Origin: Streptomyces flaveolus
GTDB taxonomy: Bacteria > Actinomycetota > Actinomycetes > Streptomycetales > Streptomycetaceae
Length of the DNA stretch: 64,000 nt
Assembly (NCBI RefSeq): GCF_014648815.1
Contig: NZ_BMRV01000001.1
Coordinates: forward strand, 248,001 to 312,000
Direction: 5' to 3'
Shown piece after piece: positions 33,677-43,258 of this stretch. The translations under genes and the position numbers were made by a program. The notes under the pieces are model-generated. The model ran no database searches. It worked only from the letters and a program-made list of their open reading frames with translations, and was not told the origin of the DNA. The first letter of the stretch is position 1. Each line of letters begins with the position of its first letter.

Positions 33677-34849
33677 CTAGTTCGTTACAAGCCGTGCCAA
33701 CGGGGCCTGTTGCAGCGGAACCGGACGCGACGGAGGGGGTGCCGGAGCCTCCGTTTCCGCCGCCTCGACCGGAGCCTGACGCTCCGCGCCGTCCGCCTCT
33801 GCGACCTCGGTGAAGGGCACCGCCAGCCGTGCCACCCCGCACGGCGACTCCCGGGTGGCGTACGGCAGATGAAGCTCGCCGCCCGCCGTCCATACCCCGG
33901 CCCCCGCCAACCAGCCCTCGGGCGCGGCGAGATGCCGCACCTCACGCTCGGCGGGCCGCCACACCCCGACCCAGCTGCCCAGCGCGCCGTCCACCCGCAA
34001 CGCCACCCCGCAGCGCTCGGGCGTCAGCATCTGACCCGGCTGGACCGCGAACGGCGTCACCGCGCAGTCCGGCAGCCGCAGGCACTCCGGGAACCGCACC
34101 GGCAGCGTGCTGCCCAGCACCCCCCAGCCCAGCCGGGCATGCCCCGGCGAGGGCGCGTCCGAGCGGATGAGGACCAGCCCGCTGTCCGGGTCGGCCAGCA
34201 GTATCCGGTCGTCGCTGTCCGCGGCGATCTGCAGCAGCGGCGACACCTCGCCGCCGCACCCCAGGTCCACCACGACCGCCTTGGTGCGCCCGCCGGTCTC
34301 CCGGTCCACGGCCAGCATCCGTCCCTCGCGGTCCAGCCAGACCCCGCCCGAGCAGCGGCCGGGGATCTCCGCGAGGTGCTCGGGCCCGGAGGCGCCCCCC
34401 GCCACCTGCCACAGCGCCGTCGAACGCGGGCCGATGGCCAGGGCGTACGCCCGCTCGCCGCCCGGTACCGGCGGCAGCAGCCGTGGCCCGGCGGCGCCGT
34501 CCGGGCACTCGATCGCGCCGAGGGGCTGCTCCCCGGTACCGGGGCCGGTCGGGTACAGCAGCGCGAAGAGGTGCCGGCCGGCCGCGACGCGGTGGACCAG
34601 GACCCGCCCGTCGGCCATCGGCTGCACCTCGGTGCCGGGCTCCTCCGGCTGCCGGCCGGGCAGCGGCACCGCGTACGGCTCCGGACCGTCCAGGGTCCAG
34701 CGCTCCGGGTACCAAGAGTCGCCGGCCAGGGCGAGACGCGCGGCGTAGGCGCCCTCCGCGGTGATGGCGCAGCCCGCCCGCGGGGTCCCGTCGTTTCGCG
34801 GACCGCCGTCCCCGTGGTCCGCCGAAGGCTCGATAGCACAGGCTGTCAT
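33677..34849 (-). CDS. Conserved hypothetical protein, possible beta-propeller
   Basis: 390 residues, soluble, no signal peptide. Recurrent short strands with Gly/Asp turns (RVLVHRVAAGRHLFALLY, GVWLDREGRMLAVDRETGG, DDRILLADPDSGLVLI) look like propeller blades. The C-terminus is Pro/Ala-rich. A full GGAGGTGA ribosome site precedes ATG 34849, so expression may be high. The 55-codon gene lies downstream on the same strand, ~98 bp away. No function can be assigned. Confidence 0.75.
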   Translation of the reverse strand: MTACAIEPSADHGDGGPRNDGTPRAGCAITAEGAYAARLALAGDSWYPERWTLDGPEPYAVPLPGRQPEEPGTEVQPMADGRVLVHRVAAGRHLFALLYPTGPGTGEQPLGAIECPDGAAGPRLLPPVPGGERAYALAIGPRSTALWQVAGGASGPEHLAEIPGRCSGGVWLDREGRMLAVDRETGGRTKAVVVDLGCGGEVSPLLQIAADSDDRILLADPDSGLVLIRSDAPSPGHARLGWGVLGSTLPVRFPECLRLPDCAVTPFAVQPGQMLTPERCGVALRVDGALGSWVGVWRPAEREVRHLAAPEGWLAGAGVWTAGGELHLPYATRESPCGVARLAVPFTEVAEADGAERQAPVEAAETEAPAPPPSRPVPLQQAPLARLVTN

Positions 34850-35047
34850 CGTTAGGTCACCTCCGGCGACGAAGCTAGTTTTCGTACGCACAGGCGGGGG
34901 AGCGGGAACCGCTCCCATCACACGTACGTGTGGCACAGGAACGATTCGCCTGAGGAAAGGATGCGGGGTGTGCTGCGCGGGGCCGGTGCGCCCGGGACGG
35001 CACGCGGCGGGTACAGCGGTCCAGAACCTCCAGGTAGCCTTGCGTTC

Positions 35048-35905
35048 GTGCCCCGTCTGTCAGAAGTCATCGCCGCGCTGGAGAACCTGTGGCCCGCCGA
35101 GCGGGCCGAGTCCTGGGACGCGGTCGGCACCGTCGTGGGCGACCCCGACCAGGAGGTCTCCCGGGTCCTGTTCGCCGTCGACCCCGTCCAGGAGATCGTC
35201 GACGAGGCGGTGAAGCTGGGCGCCGGCCTGCTCGTCACCCACCACCCGCTGTATCTGCGCGGGACGACGACGGTCGCGGCCTCCACCTTCAAGGGCCGCG
35301 TGGTGCACACGCTCATCAAGAACGACATCGCGCTGCACGTCGCCCACACCAACGCCGACACCGCGGACCCCGGCGTCTCCGACGCGCTGGCCGGCGCGCT
35401 CGGCCTCCGCGTCGCAGGCCCCCTGGTGCCGGACCCGACCGACCCCGAGGGCCGCCGTGGCCTGGGCCGCGTCTGCGAGCTCGAGCACCCGCTCACCGTC
35501 CGCGAACTCGCCGCCCGCGCCGCCGAGCGGCTGCCCGCCACGGCGCAGGGCATCCGCGTCGCCGGCGACCCCGAAGCCTCGATCCGCACGATCGCCGTCA
35601 GCGGCGGCTCCGGCGACGGCCTCTTCGACCACGTACGGGCGGCCGGCGTCGACGCCTTCCTCACCGCGGACCTGCGCCACCACCCGGTGTCGGAAGCCCG
35701 CGCCCACAGTCCTCTCGCGCTGCTCGACGCCGCGCACTGGGCCACCGAGTGGCCCTGGTGCGAGCTGGCCGCAGCCCAGCTCGACGAGATCTCCGACCGC
35801 AACGGATGGGACCTCAGGGTCCACGTCTCCAGGACGGTCACCGACCCCTGGACCGCCCACGCGGCGTCCGCCACCACAGCCAACACCATGGGAGCCCCCA
35901 ACTGA
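35048..35905 (+). CDS. Nif3-like dinuclear metal-centre protein
   Basis: 285 residues of the Nif3/YbgI family. Metal-binding motifs are LLVTHHPLY early, HVAHTNADTADPGV in the middle, and DAAHWATEWP near the end. Proteins of this family form hexamers with two metal ions; some have GTP cyclohydrolase-like annotation but the role is unsettled. GTG at 35048 matches the conserved N-terminus. The next gene starts within its stop, so they are coupled. Confidence 0.9.
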   Translation: MPRLSEVIAALENLWPAERAESWDAVGTVVGDPDQEVSRVLFAVDPVQEIVDEAVKLGAGLLVTHHPLYLRGTTTVAASTFKGRVVHTLIKNDIALHVAHTNADTADPGVSDALAGALGLRVAGPLVPDPTDPEGRRGLGRVCELEHPLTVRELAARAAERLPATAQGIRVAGDPEASIRTIAVSGGSGDGLFDHVRAAGVDAFLTADLRHHPVSEARAHSPLALLDAAHWATEWPWCELAAAQLDEISDRNGWDLRVHVSRTVTDPWTAHAASATTANTMGAPN

Positions 35906-36645
35906 ACGCCGCGCCCGCCGACCAGATCCGACTCCTCGACGTCCAGGACCTCGACGTCCGCCTCCAGCAGCTCGCGCACAAGAAGCGGTCGCTGCCGGAG
36001 CACGACGAGATCGAGTCACTGACCAAGGACCTCACCCAGCTGCGCGACCTGTTCGTCGCCGCGCAGACCGAGGAGAGCGACTGCGCCCGCGAGCAGACCA
36101 AGGCCGAGCAGGACGTGGACCAGGTGCGCCAGCGCGCCGTCCGTGACCAGCAGCGCCTGGACTCGGGTGCCGTCACCTCGCCGAAGGACCTGGAGAACCT
36201 CCAGCGCGAGATCGCCTCGCTCGCCAAGCGGCAGGGCGACCTGGAGGACATCGTCCTGGAGGTCATGGAGCGCCGTGAGTCGGCGCAGGAGCGGGTCGCC
36301 GAGCTGACCGAGCGCGTCGGCTCCGTGCAGGGCAAGATCGACGACGCCACCGCGCGCCGGGACGCGGCCGTCGAGCAGCTCGACGGCGAAGCGGCCTCGG
36401 TGACCAAGGAGCGCGAGGTCATCGCGGGCGCGATCCCCGCGGACCTGCTGAAGCTCTACGACAAGCTGCGCGAGCAGCAGGGCGGCGTCGGCGCGGCCAA
36501 GCTGTACCAGCGCAGCTGCCAGGGATGCCGCCAGGAGCTGGCCATCACCGAGCTGAGCGAGATCCGGTCGGCGGCGCCCGACACAGTCGTACGCTGCGAG
36601 AACTGCCGCCGCATCCTCGTGCGCACGGCCGACTCCGGGCTGTAG
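35902..36645 (+). CDS. C4 zinc-ribbon coiled-coil protein
   Basis: 247 residues: a long coiled coil (~10-190) and a C-terminal zinc ribbon with CQGC and CENC. The best start is a CTG at 35902 overlapping the Nif3 stop (CTGA), with GGGAG 7 nt before; no ATG/GTG/TTG lies in a suitable place. This family regularly sits between nif3-like and rnhA-like genes in actinobacteria. The role is unknown, perhaps nucleic-acid related. Confidence 0.85.
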   Translation: MNAAPADQIRLLDVQDLDVRLQQLAHKKRSLPEHDEIESLTKDLTQLRDLFVAAQTEESDCAREQTKAEQDVDQVRQRAVRDQQRLDSGAVTSPKDLENLQREIASLAKRQGDLEDIVLEVMERRESAQERVAELTERVGSVQGKIDDATARRDAAVEQLDGEAASVTKEREVIAGAIPADLLKLYDKLREQQGGVGAAKLYQRSCQGCRQELAITELSEIRSAAPDTVVRCENCRRILVRTADSGL

Positions 36646-36657
36646 GGGGCCGGGCCG

Positions 36658-38235
36658 GTGGCGAGCGCGGGGGCAGATCCGGCGACCGGTCCGGCGACCG
36701 GTCCGATGCGGAAGTTCGTCGTGGAGGCCGACGGCGGGTCGCGGGGCAACCCGGGGCCCGCGGGCTACGGCGCGGTGGTGAGCGACGCGGTGACGGGGGA
36801 GACCCTGGCCGAGGCCGCCGAGTACCTCGGCGTCGCCACGAACAACGTCGCCGAGTACCGGGGCCTGCTGGCCGGCCTGCGCGCCGCGCACGAGCTGGAC
36901 CCGACGGCGTCCGTGCACGTCCGGATGGACTCCAAGCTCGTCGTCGAGCAGATGTCGGGCCGCTGGAAGATCAAGCACCCCGCCATGAAGCCGCTCGCGG
37001 CCGAGGCGGCACGCGTCTTCCCGCCGGACCGGGTGACCTACGAGTGGATCCCCCGCGCGAGCAACAAGCACGCCGACCGCCTGGCCAACGAGGCGATGGA
37101 CGCGGGGGCTCGCGGCGAGCAGTGGTCCCCGTCGGCGTCCACGGCGGACCTGGACACGGCGGCTGCCGTCGGCAGCAGACGCGCCGCCCGGGGTGGCCGC
37201 GCCGGGGGCGAGCCGGGCAGCGCCGCGGCCGGGGCCACCGTGGGTGGGCCCGGGGCCGTGGCCGGTGCCGCCGACGGCCACGCCGTCCGGGCCGGTCGTA
37301 CCGACGGTGAGCCGGGCGCTGACGGGGCCGGGTCCGGAGGCGAGGTGGAGACCGTTGAGGGCGGACGCCGGGCTGCCGCAGGCGCCGCCGAACCGGCCGG
37401 GCGTGGTGCCGGTGCCGGTGCCGTGGGCGAGTGCATCGCGCAGGCGGTGCGGACCGACGCCGAGACCATGCCCGGCGCTCGCTCATCCGCCGTCGATACC
37501 GCGCCCGGCGCTCGCTCCTCCGCCACTGCTGCGACGGCCGACGCCTCGGCGGATGCCGATGCGCGGGCCGCCAAGACCGTGGCCTCGCCCGGCTGGGGAC
37601 CGCCCGACCTGGGCGCCCCCGCCACCTTCGTCCTGCTGCGGCACGGGGAGACGCTCCTGACACCGCAGAAGCGGTTCTCCGGGAGCGGCGGCAGCGACCC
37701 GTCGCTGTCGGCCGTCGGCCGCGAGCAGGCCGCCAGGGTCGCCGAGGGCCTCGCCCGGCGCGGCACCATCCAGGCGATCGTCACGTCACCGCTGGCCCGC
37801 ACCCGCGAGACCGCCGCCGTCGTCGCCGCCCGCCTCGGTCTGGAGGTGACGGTCGAGGAGGGCCTGCGCGAGACCGACTTCGGCGCCTGGGAGGGACTCA
37901 CCTTCGGTGAGGTGCGCGAGCGCTACCCGGACGACCTGAACGCCTGGCTGGCCTCCCCGGACGCCGAGCCGACCGGCGGCGGCGAGAGCTTCACGGCCAC
38001 CGGCGCCCGCATCGCGGCCACCCGCGACAGGCTGGTCTCCGCCTACGCGGGCCGCACCGTCCTGCTGGTCTCGCACGTGACGCCGATCAAGACGTTCGTG
38101 CAACTCGCCCTCGGTGCCCCGCCCGAGTCGCTGTTCCGCATGGAACTGTCGGCGGCCTCCCTGTCGGCCGTGGCGTACTACGCCGACGGCGGTGCGAGCG
38201 TCCGCCTGTTCAACGAGACGTCGCACCTGCGCTGA
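36658..38235 (+). CDS. Bifunctional RNase HI / histidine phosphatase
   Basis: 525 residues. Residues ~17-150 are RNase HI with EADGGSRGNPGPAG, Glu in NNVAEYRGLL, Asp in VRMDSKLVVEQM and Asp in KHADRLANEAM. A Gly/Ala-rich linker of ~170 residues is longer than usual. Residues ~322-525 are a phosphoglycerate-mutase-like phosphatase: LLRHGET, SPLARTRETA, LVSHVTPIK. The same fusion is known in Streptomyces and mycobacteria, where the phosphatase half resembles CobC. GTG at 36658; ATG at 36706 is an alternative. Last 26 bp overlap the aldolase gene. Confidence 0.93.
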   Translation: MASAGADPATGPATGPMRKFVVEADGGSRGNPGPAGYGAVVSDAVTGETLAEAAEYLGVATNNVAEYRGLLAGLRAAHELDPTASVHVRMDSKLVVEQMSGRWKIKHPAMKPLAAEAARVFPPDRVTYEWIPRASNKHADRLANEAMDAGARGEQWSPSASTADLDTAAAVGSRRAARGGRAGGEPGSAAAGATVGGPGAVAGAADGHAVRAGRTDGEPGADGAGSGGEVETVEGGRRAAAGAAEPAGRGAGAGAVGECIAQAVRTDAETMPGARSSAVDTAPGARSSATAATADASADADARAAKTVASPGWGPPDLGAPATFVLLRHGETLLTPQKRFSGSGGSDPSLSAVGREQAARVAEGLARRGTIQAIVTSPLARTRETAAVVAARLGLEVTVEEGLRETDFGAWEGLTFGEVRERYPDDLNAWLASPDAEPTGGGESFTATGARIAATRDRLVSAYAGRTVLLVSHVTPIKTFVQLALGAPPESLFRMELSAASLSAVAYYADGGASVRLFNETSHLR

Positions 38236-38869
38236 GCCCCGCCGCCGCGCGGGCCAGCGCCTCGACCCGCGCCCAGTCGCGCCCGGCGACGGCATCCTTC
38301 GGCAGCATCCAACTTCCCCCGACACAGCCGACGTTGGGCAGTGCGAGGTACTCCGGCGCGGAGGCCGGTCCGATGCCGCCGGTCGGGCAGAAACGGGCCT
38401 GCGGCAGCGGGGCGGCGAGCGCCTTGAGGTAGGCGGTGCCGCCCGCGGCCTCGGCCGGGAAGAACTTCATCTCCCGCACCCCGCGCTCCAGCAGCGCCAC
38501 CACCTCCGAGGTGGTCGACACCCCGGGCAGGAACGGCACCCCGGACCCTCGCATCGCCTCCAGCAGCGTGTCCGTCCACCCCGGGCTGACCAGGAACCGA
38601 GCCCCGGCCGCCACCACCTCGCCGACCTGCTCCGGCGTGATGACCGTGCCCGCGCCGACCACCGCGCCCGGTACCTCCTCGGCGATCGCCCGGATCGCGT
38701 CGACGGCGACCGGCGTCCGCAGGGTGACCTCGATCGCGGGCAGCCCGCCGGCGACGAGCGCCCGGGCGAGCGGTACGGCGTCCGCGAGGTCGTCGACGAC
38801 CACGACGGGGACGACGGGCGCGAGATCGAGCACCGAGGCGGACGGGGAGGAGGGCAGCGGTGAGGTCAT
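38210..38869 (-). CDS. eda: KDPG/KHG aldolase
   Basis: 219 residues of the class I aldolase family. The Schiff-base lysine is in [13 protein letters not shown], the catalytic Glu in [10 protein letters not shown], and phosphate binding is in [11 protein letters not shown]. It splits 2-keto-3-deoxy-6-phosphogluconate to pyruvate and glyceraldehyde-3-phosphate. ATG at 38869; an in-frame ATG ten codons upstream is possible. An operator-like dyad lies ~35-60 bp upstream. No Entner-Doudoroff partner gene is adjacent. Confidence 0.9.
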   Translation of the reverse strand: MTSPLPSSPSASVLDLAPVVPVVVVDDLADAVPLARALVAGGLPAIEVTLRTPVAVDAIRAIAEEVPGAVVGAGTVITPEQVGEVVAAGARFLVSPGWTDTLLEAMRGSGVPFLPGVSTTSEVVALLERGVREMKFFPAEAAGGTAYLKALAAPLPQARFCPTGGIGPASAPEYLALPNVGCVGGSWMLPKDAVAGRDWARVEALARAAAGLSAGATSR

Positions 38870-38901
38870 GACCTCATCGTGCCCTCCGATGTGCATTCTC
38901 T

Positions 38902-38929
38902 GCAATTGCCGTTGCGTACAGCGCAACGG
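38902..38929 (-). promoter_or_regulatory. Palindromic operator candidate upstream of eda
   Basis: CCGTTGCG (38909-38916) pairs with CGCAACGG (38922-38929) across a 5-nt loop, next to the palindrome GCAATTGC (38902-38909). A TTGCG-N5-CGCAA dyad looks like an IclR-type site (inference). Confidence 0.45.
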
Positions 38930-38954
38930 GGCTCCCGGGGCCCGGGCTACCGGC

Positions 38955-39737
38955 TCAGTGGATCTCCTCCACCAGTACATCCAGCGACCACGGCTTCCCG
39001 GCCTTCGCCGGCGCCTCGGCCTCCACCACGTACCCCAGGTCGCGCAGCGCCTCCACCAGCTCCGCGGGACCCTCGGGCGCGCTGCCGGAGCTCAGCAGGC
39101 TCCGGACGATCCGCCCCTTCGTCGCCTTGTTGAAGTGGCTGACCACCTTTCGGGTCGGCGCGTGCAGCACCCGCACGGACGCGGTCCGCCCGGCCACCTC
39201 GCCCTTCGGCTTCCACGCCGCCGCGTACGCCGCCGACCGCAGGTCCAGCACCAGCCCGTCCCCGGCGGCCTCGGGCAGCACCTCGGCCATCGGCGCCCGC
39301 CAGTACGCGCCCAGGGCCCCCAGCGCGGGGAGCTTCACGCCCATCGAGCACCGGTAGGAGGGGATCCGGTCGGTCACCCGCACGGCACCCCACAGCCCGG
39401 AGAACACGAGCAGCGAACGGGCGGCACGCTTCCTGGCGGCCGTGTCGAGGGAGGCCAGGTCCAGGGCGTCGTAGAGCACGCCCGTGTAGATCTCGCCGGC
39501 GGGCCGCGCCCCGGCCGTCCGCAGCTGCGCGTTCTTGGCCACCTCGCCGCGCAGCCCCTCGCTCAGCCCCAGCACCTCGCGCGCCTTCTCCTCGTCCCCG
39601 GCGCACAGCTCCACCAGCTCGCCGAGGACGGTCTCCCGGGCAGGCGTCAGCCCGGGAAGGGACAGCGTCCCGGGCTTCAGCGGGGCGCCCCGGCCGGACG
39701 ACGCCTTACCCTCCGACGGCGGCAGCAGGACAAGCAC
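38955..39737 (-). CDS. yaaA: YaaA-family peroxide stress protein
   Basis: 260 residues. The family start [12 protein letters not shown] is exact, and later landmarks [29 protein letters not shown] and [18 protein letters not shown] are all in order. In E. coli YaaA lowers free iron and protects DNA during peroxide stress. GTG at 39737 has GAAGGAG 6 nt upstream. Confidence 0.92.
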   Translation of the reverse strand: MLVLLPPSEGKASSGRGAPLKPGTLSLPGLTPARETVLGELVELCAGDEEKAREVLGLSEGLRGEVAKNAQLRTAGARPAGEIYTGVLYDALDLASLDTAARKRAARSLLVFSGLWGAVRVTDRIPSYRCSMGVKLPALGALGAYWRAPMAEVLPEAAGDGLVLDLRSAAYAAAWKPKGEVAGRTASVRVLHAPTRKVVSHFNKATKGRIVRSLLSSGSAPEGPAELVEALRDLGYVVEAEAPAKAGKPWSLDVLVEEIH

Positions 39738-39835
39738 AGGTACTCCTTCGGTCAGCTCTCGGCCAGGGTACGGGGTGCCTTCGACGGGGCCGGTGCCCCA
39801 TACTCGCCGGAGCCGACCACCGGGAGGGGAGTCTC

Positions 39836-40189
39836 ATGGGGCGCGGAGGCAGAGCGCGGACCGTCACCACCGTGCTGACGGCCGTCGTCGTGGTCGGCCT
39901 GACGGGCGGCTGCTCGTCCGGCGGCACCGGGCAGGACGACGGGACGCGACAGCACTACTGCTCCGTCCTCGGGACCTGGCAGCGGACGAAGGCCCGGTCC
40001 GAGAACGCCGACGTCGCCGGGTACGCGGCCCTCGCCGCCGCGAGACGGCTCGACCGGGAGGGCCTCGACACGTCCGGCAGCCACGTCCTCCAGGACACCG
40101 CCCTGGCCGTCGACACCGCCGACACCGCAGCCGAGGGCCGCGTGGCGTCGTACTGCACGGGCGCCGGCTTCGAGACGTACGTCCGCTGA
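39836..40189 (+). CDS. Small secreted lipoprotein
   Basis: 117 residues. The N-terminal helix [14 protein letters not shown] ends in the lipobox LTGGC (Cys ~26). The mature part has two further cysteines (HYCSVLGTW and SYCTGAG) that could form a disulfide. ATG at 39836. Function unknown; it may be cotranscribed with the AraC gene 21 bp downstream. Confidence 0.75.
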   Translation: MGRGGRARTVTTVLTAVVVVGLTGGCSSGGTGQDDGTRQHYCSVLGTWQRTKARSENADVAGYAALAAARRLDREGLDTSGSHVLQDTALAVDTADTAAEGRVASYCTGAGFETYVR

Positions 40190-40210
40190 ACCGCGCCGAC
40201 GGGGGGAAAG

Positions 40211-41035
40211 GTGGCCGCACGCGAACAGGCACGGTGGACCAGGGCACGGCTGGGGACGGGCGGGCCGCCCCTCGACCTGCTCACCGCCCGCTTCGACCGT
40301 CACGTCTACGCCCCGCACGCCCACGACGAGTTCACGGTCGGCGTCACCGTCGGCGGCCTGGAGGTCATCGCCTACCGGGGCGGGCACATCCACTCGGGGC
40401 CCGGGTCCATCGTCGTCCTGGAGCCCGGTGAGGTGCACACCGGCGGCCCCGCCGCCCCCGACGGCTACTCCTACCGCGCCCTGTACGCGGCGCCGTCCCT
40501 GCTGGCCGACGGCACGCGCGGCGGCCTGCCGCACTTCCGCGAACCCGTCCTCCAGGACCCCGAACTCGCCCGCGCCCTGCGCGCCGCCCACACGGACCTC
40601 GCCCGCTGCCCCGACCCTCTGGAGGCCGAGTCCCGTCTCCCGTGGCTGCTCACCGCCCTGGCCCACCGCCACTCCACGGCCCGCGCGGCCGACGACGCGG
40701 TCCAGGGAGCCGCCCGCGTCGCCCGCGTCGTACGCGACCGCCTCGCCGACGAACTCCTCGCCCCGCCCTCCCTGGCGGCACTCGCCACCGACCTCGGCCT
40801 GTCCCGGTACCAACTCCTGCGCGCCTTCCGTACGACGATGGGGATACCGCCGTACGCCTGGCTCGCCCAGCACCGGGTGTCCAGGGCGCGCGGGCTCCTG
40901 GACGCGGGTCTGCGGCCCGCCGAAGCGGCGGCGCTGGTGGGCTTCGCCGACCAGGCGCACCTGACCCGGTGGTTCCGCCGCGTCCTCGGCGTGACCCCGG
41001 CCGCGTACCGCAACAGCGTTCAAGACGGCGGGTGA
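40211..41035 (+). CDS. AraC-family regulator
   Basis: 274 residues: an N-terminal cupin-like sensor (HVYAPHAHDEFTVGVTVGG, IVVLEPGEVHTGG) and a C-terminal pair of HTHs (LAALATDLGLSRYQLLRAFR and AAALVGFADQAHLTRWFRR, PAAYR). GTG at 40211 directly follows GGGGGGAAAG. The next gene, a DMT exporter 22 bp downstream, is the usual target of this arrangement. Confidence 0.9.
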   Translation: MAAREQARWTRARLGTGGPPLDLLTARFDRHVYAPHAHDEFTVGVTVGGLEVIAYRGGHIHSGPGSIVVLEPGEVHTGGPAAPDGYSYRALYAAPSLLADGTRGGLPHFREPVLQDPELARALRAAHTDLARCPDPLEAESRLPWLLTALAHRHSTARAADDAVQGAARVARVVRDRLADELLAPPSLAALATDLGLSRYQLLRAFRTTMGIPPYAWLAQHRVSRARGLLDAGLRPAEAAALVGFADQAHLTRWFRRVLGVTPAAYRNSVQDGG

Positions 41036-41057
41036 GGGCGGCACGCAGACTGCGGCC

Positions 41058-42038
41058 ATGACTGCACGCGGCTGGGCCCTGTTCTCCCTGATGGGAGTGG
41101 TCTGGGGCATCCCCTATCTGATGATCAAGGTGGCGGTGGAGGACCTCTCCCCGTCCGTGGTCGTGTTCACCCGGTGCGCGCTCGGCGCCGCCCTCCTGCT
41201 CCCGTTCGCCCTCCGCCAGGGCGGCCTCGCCCGGACGGTCCGGGCACACTGGACACCGATGCTGGCCTTCGCCGTCATCGAGATCATCGGCCCGTGGTGG
41301 ACCCTGACCGACGCCGAACGCCACCTCTCCAGCTCCACCGCCGGCCTGCTGATCGCGGGCGTGCCGATCGTCGCCGTCCTCCTGGCCCGCTTCTTCGGTG
41401 CCGAGGAACGGGTCGGGGCCCGCCGGATCATCGGACTCGCCGTCGGCCTCGGGGGCGTCGCCGTCCTCACCGTGCCGCACCTCACCGGCGGCGACGCGCG
41501 CTCGCTGGCCGAGGTGCTGGTGACGGTGGTCGGCTACGCCACCGCGCCCCTGATAGCCGCCCGCCACCTCAAGGACGTCCCGACCCTCCAGCTCATCACC
41601 CCCTGCCTGACCCTCGCCGCCGTCGTCTACGCGCCCGCCGCCTTCCTGACCCGGCCCGCCGCCCTCCCCCCGGTCGAGGTCCTGGCGGCCCTCGCCGGCC
41701 TCGGCGTCGTCTGCACCGCGATCGCCTTCGTGGCCTTCCTGGAGCTGATCAAGGAGGTCGGCCCGACCCGCGCCGGCGTCATCACCTACGTCAACCCCGC
41801 CGTCGCCGTCGCCGCCGGCGCCCTCTTCCTGGGCGAGGACCTGACCCTCGGCATCGGCGTCGCCTTCACCCTGATCCTGGCCGGCTCGGTCCTCGCGACG
41901 GCCGGCGCCGGTCCGCGGCGGGAGGTCCGCCGGGTACCATGGTCGATACGGCAGACGAGCCGGGCGGGCGGCCGCGTGGAGTCCCTTGCGGGGCTTCCCG
42001 AGGAACGTCCGGGCTCCACAGGGCAGGGTGATGGCTAA
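41058..42038 (+). CDS. EamA/DMT-family transporter
   Basis: 326 residues with ten hydrophobic helices in two EamA repeats; VVWGIPYLMIKVAVEDLSP and FLELIKEVGPTRAGVITYVNP are landmarks. Proteins of this family export amino acids or drugs. The core ends near residue 290 (ILAGSVLATAG); the last ~29 codons read into the 5' part of rnpB, so the C-terminus looks like read-through rather than conserved protein. ATG at 41058; the AraC gene lies just upstream and probably regulates it. Confidence 0.88.
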   Translation: MTARGWALFSLMGVVWGIPYLMIKVAVEDLSPSVVVFTRCALGAALLLPFALRQGGLARTVRAHWTPMLAFAVIEIIGPWWTLTDAERHLSSSTAGLLIAGVPIVAVLLARFFGAEERVGARRIIGLAVGLGGVAVLTVPHLTGGDARSLAEVLVTVVGYATAPLIAARHLKDVPTLQLITPCLTLAAVVYAPAAFLTRPAALPPVEVLAALAGLGVVCTAIAFVAFLELIKEVGPTRAGVITYVNPAVAVAAGALFLGEDLTLGIGVAFTLILAGSVLATAGAGPRREVRRVPWSIRQTSRAGGRVESLAGLPEERPGSTGQGDG

Positions 42039-42371
42039 CGGCCACCCGGGGTGACCCGCGGGACAGTGCCACAGAAAGCAGACCGCCGGAGACTTCGGTC
42101 TCCGGTAAGGGTGAAACGGTGGTGTAAGAGACCACCAGTGCCCAGGGCGACCTGGGCAGCTAGGTAAACCCCACCCGGAGCAAGGTCAAGAGGAGACGCC
42201 TCCTCGCGAGAAGGGGCGGCTCTGCGCGGACGATCGAGGGCTGCCCGCCCGAGTCCGCGGGTAGACCGCTGGAGGCCGGTGGCAACGCCGGTCCTAGATG
42301 GATGGCCGTCGCCGGCGGGACCGCGAGGACCCGCCGGAACAGAACCCGGCGTACAGCCCGACTCGTCTGCC
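41950..42371 (+). ncRNA. rnpB: RNase P RNA (bacterial type A)
   Basis: The conserved core is present in order: GAGGAACGTCCGGGCTCCAC, GGGTGATGGC, CCACAGAAAGCAGACCGCC, GGTAAGGGTGAAACGGT and near the 3' end GGAACAGAACCC. P1 is perfect: GGCAGACGAG (41950-41959) pairs with CTCGTCTGCC (42362-42371). Length ~420 nt fits Streptomyces. Its 5' 89 bp overlap the DMT gene on the same strand, so its promoter must lie inside that gene; TACCAT at 41935-41940 is a possible -10. Confidence 0.97.
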
Positions 42372-42823
42372 GCTCTCTATTTTTGCAGGTCAGAGCCCAT
42401 TTTCTTGCTGAACAGACTACCCGGGTCGTCCTTAGAGCCCATGGGACGTCTCCGGGTGGCAGGACGGCACCCTGCGGATCGCCATTACGGAATCGCAGCG
42501 CCGTGAAGTGGCCCGCTTGGTGGACTCTGAGGGGCCTCGCCGCCGCTCTGGGCGATCACGGTTGGCTGTACGGGAGTTCGTGGGGAGTAGCGGCGGGTGT
42601 GAAAAGCGGTGGGCGCGCGGTGCGACGGGTGTCCTCCCGAGCTTGGTCCTCAACCTCCCGCGCACCGTGACGCTCCCGACGCGCGGTGGAGCGGGGTCGC
42701 CCGTGGCTAGCCTCTGTGGCTGTCGCTACGCTCTCTCACCGGCACGTGCTCGGTCCCCCAGCTACTACGAGGGTCTTCGTCTGCGAGAACCCTGGAGGTC
42801 GCCGCCGACGAACCCGGCCCGGA
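42372..42823. other. Left part of accessory island after rnpB, no clear gene
   Basis: Directly after the rnpB P1 stem the sequence turns AT-richer (TCTATTTTTGCAGGTCAGAG, then CCCATTTTC). Short frames here lack ribosome sites and show no family I know. No integrase or transposase was found. Composition differs from the flanking housekeeping genes. Confidence 0.5.
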
Positions 42824-43253
42824 ATGCCCCGCGTTGATCTGCACGGACGGGATGCTTCCAATGCGGCGCTCGATCTGCTGGCGGCAATCGCCGCTGCCAC
42901 CGACTAGGTCTCTGCCCGAGCCATCGATGACGCCCGATTCGTCGTGGTCGGCCAACTCCTGTCCATGGCCCCGGCCGCAAGTGGTTTGGCGCTACGACGG
43001 CTAAACCTACCTTGGTCACCTCGGCCTGACGGCAGCAACTGTCCCTGGCTATCGGCGAGGAGACGTGGACGCATTCCGCGGCCGCCATGCGGACCACCGC
43101 ACCCCGCTCCACGAGGAGCCGATGCTCACCGACCTGATCGACGACCTCTCCCATCGCCAGGACTGGTTGACCAGGGCGACGCGCGGACAGCGGCTTCCGC
43201 AACTACTGCAGGCATGCCGGGTACCAACAGCCTTCATTGGTATGAAAATCTGA
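42824..43253 (+). pseudogene. Possible decayed coding region, family unknown
   Basis: A frame starting MPRVDLHGRDASNAALDLLA is stopped by TAG at 42905-42907 and continues in the same frame as AIDDARFVVVGQLLSMAPAA. After a shift the next frame reads TAATVPGYRRGDVDAFRG and LTDLIDDLSHRQDWLTRATR to a stop at 43253. The pieces look protein-like but broken. The last part (GTG 43065, 62 codons, GAGGAG upstream) might alternatively be a small gene. Not recognised. Confidence 0.35.
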
Positions 43254-43258
43254 ACACC

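Noticed and set aside
42372..42470. tRNA or phage attachment core after rnpB
   Set aside because: No cloverleaf was found and no matching direct repeat could be confirmed by eye at the other island edge.
42279..42506. Small ORFs inside and just after rnpB
   Set aside because: The RNase P RNA explains the conserved part; the frames lack ribosome sites and known families.
42765..43202. 145-codon minus-strand ORF in the accessory island
   Set aside because: Composition is shadow-like and no start or family fits; the plus-strand pieces look more protein-like.
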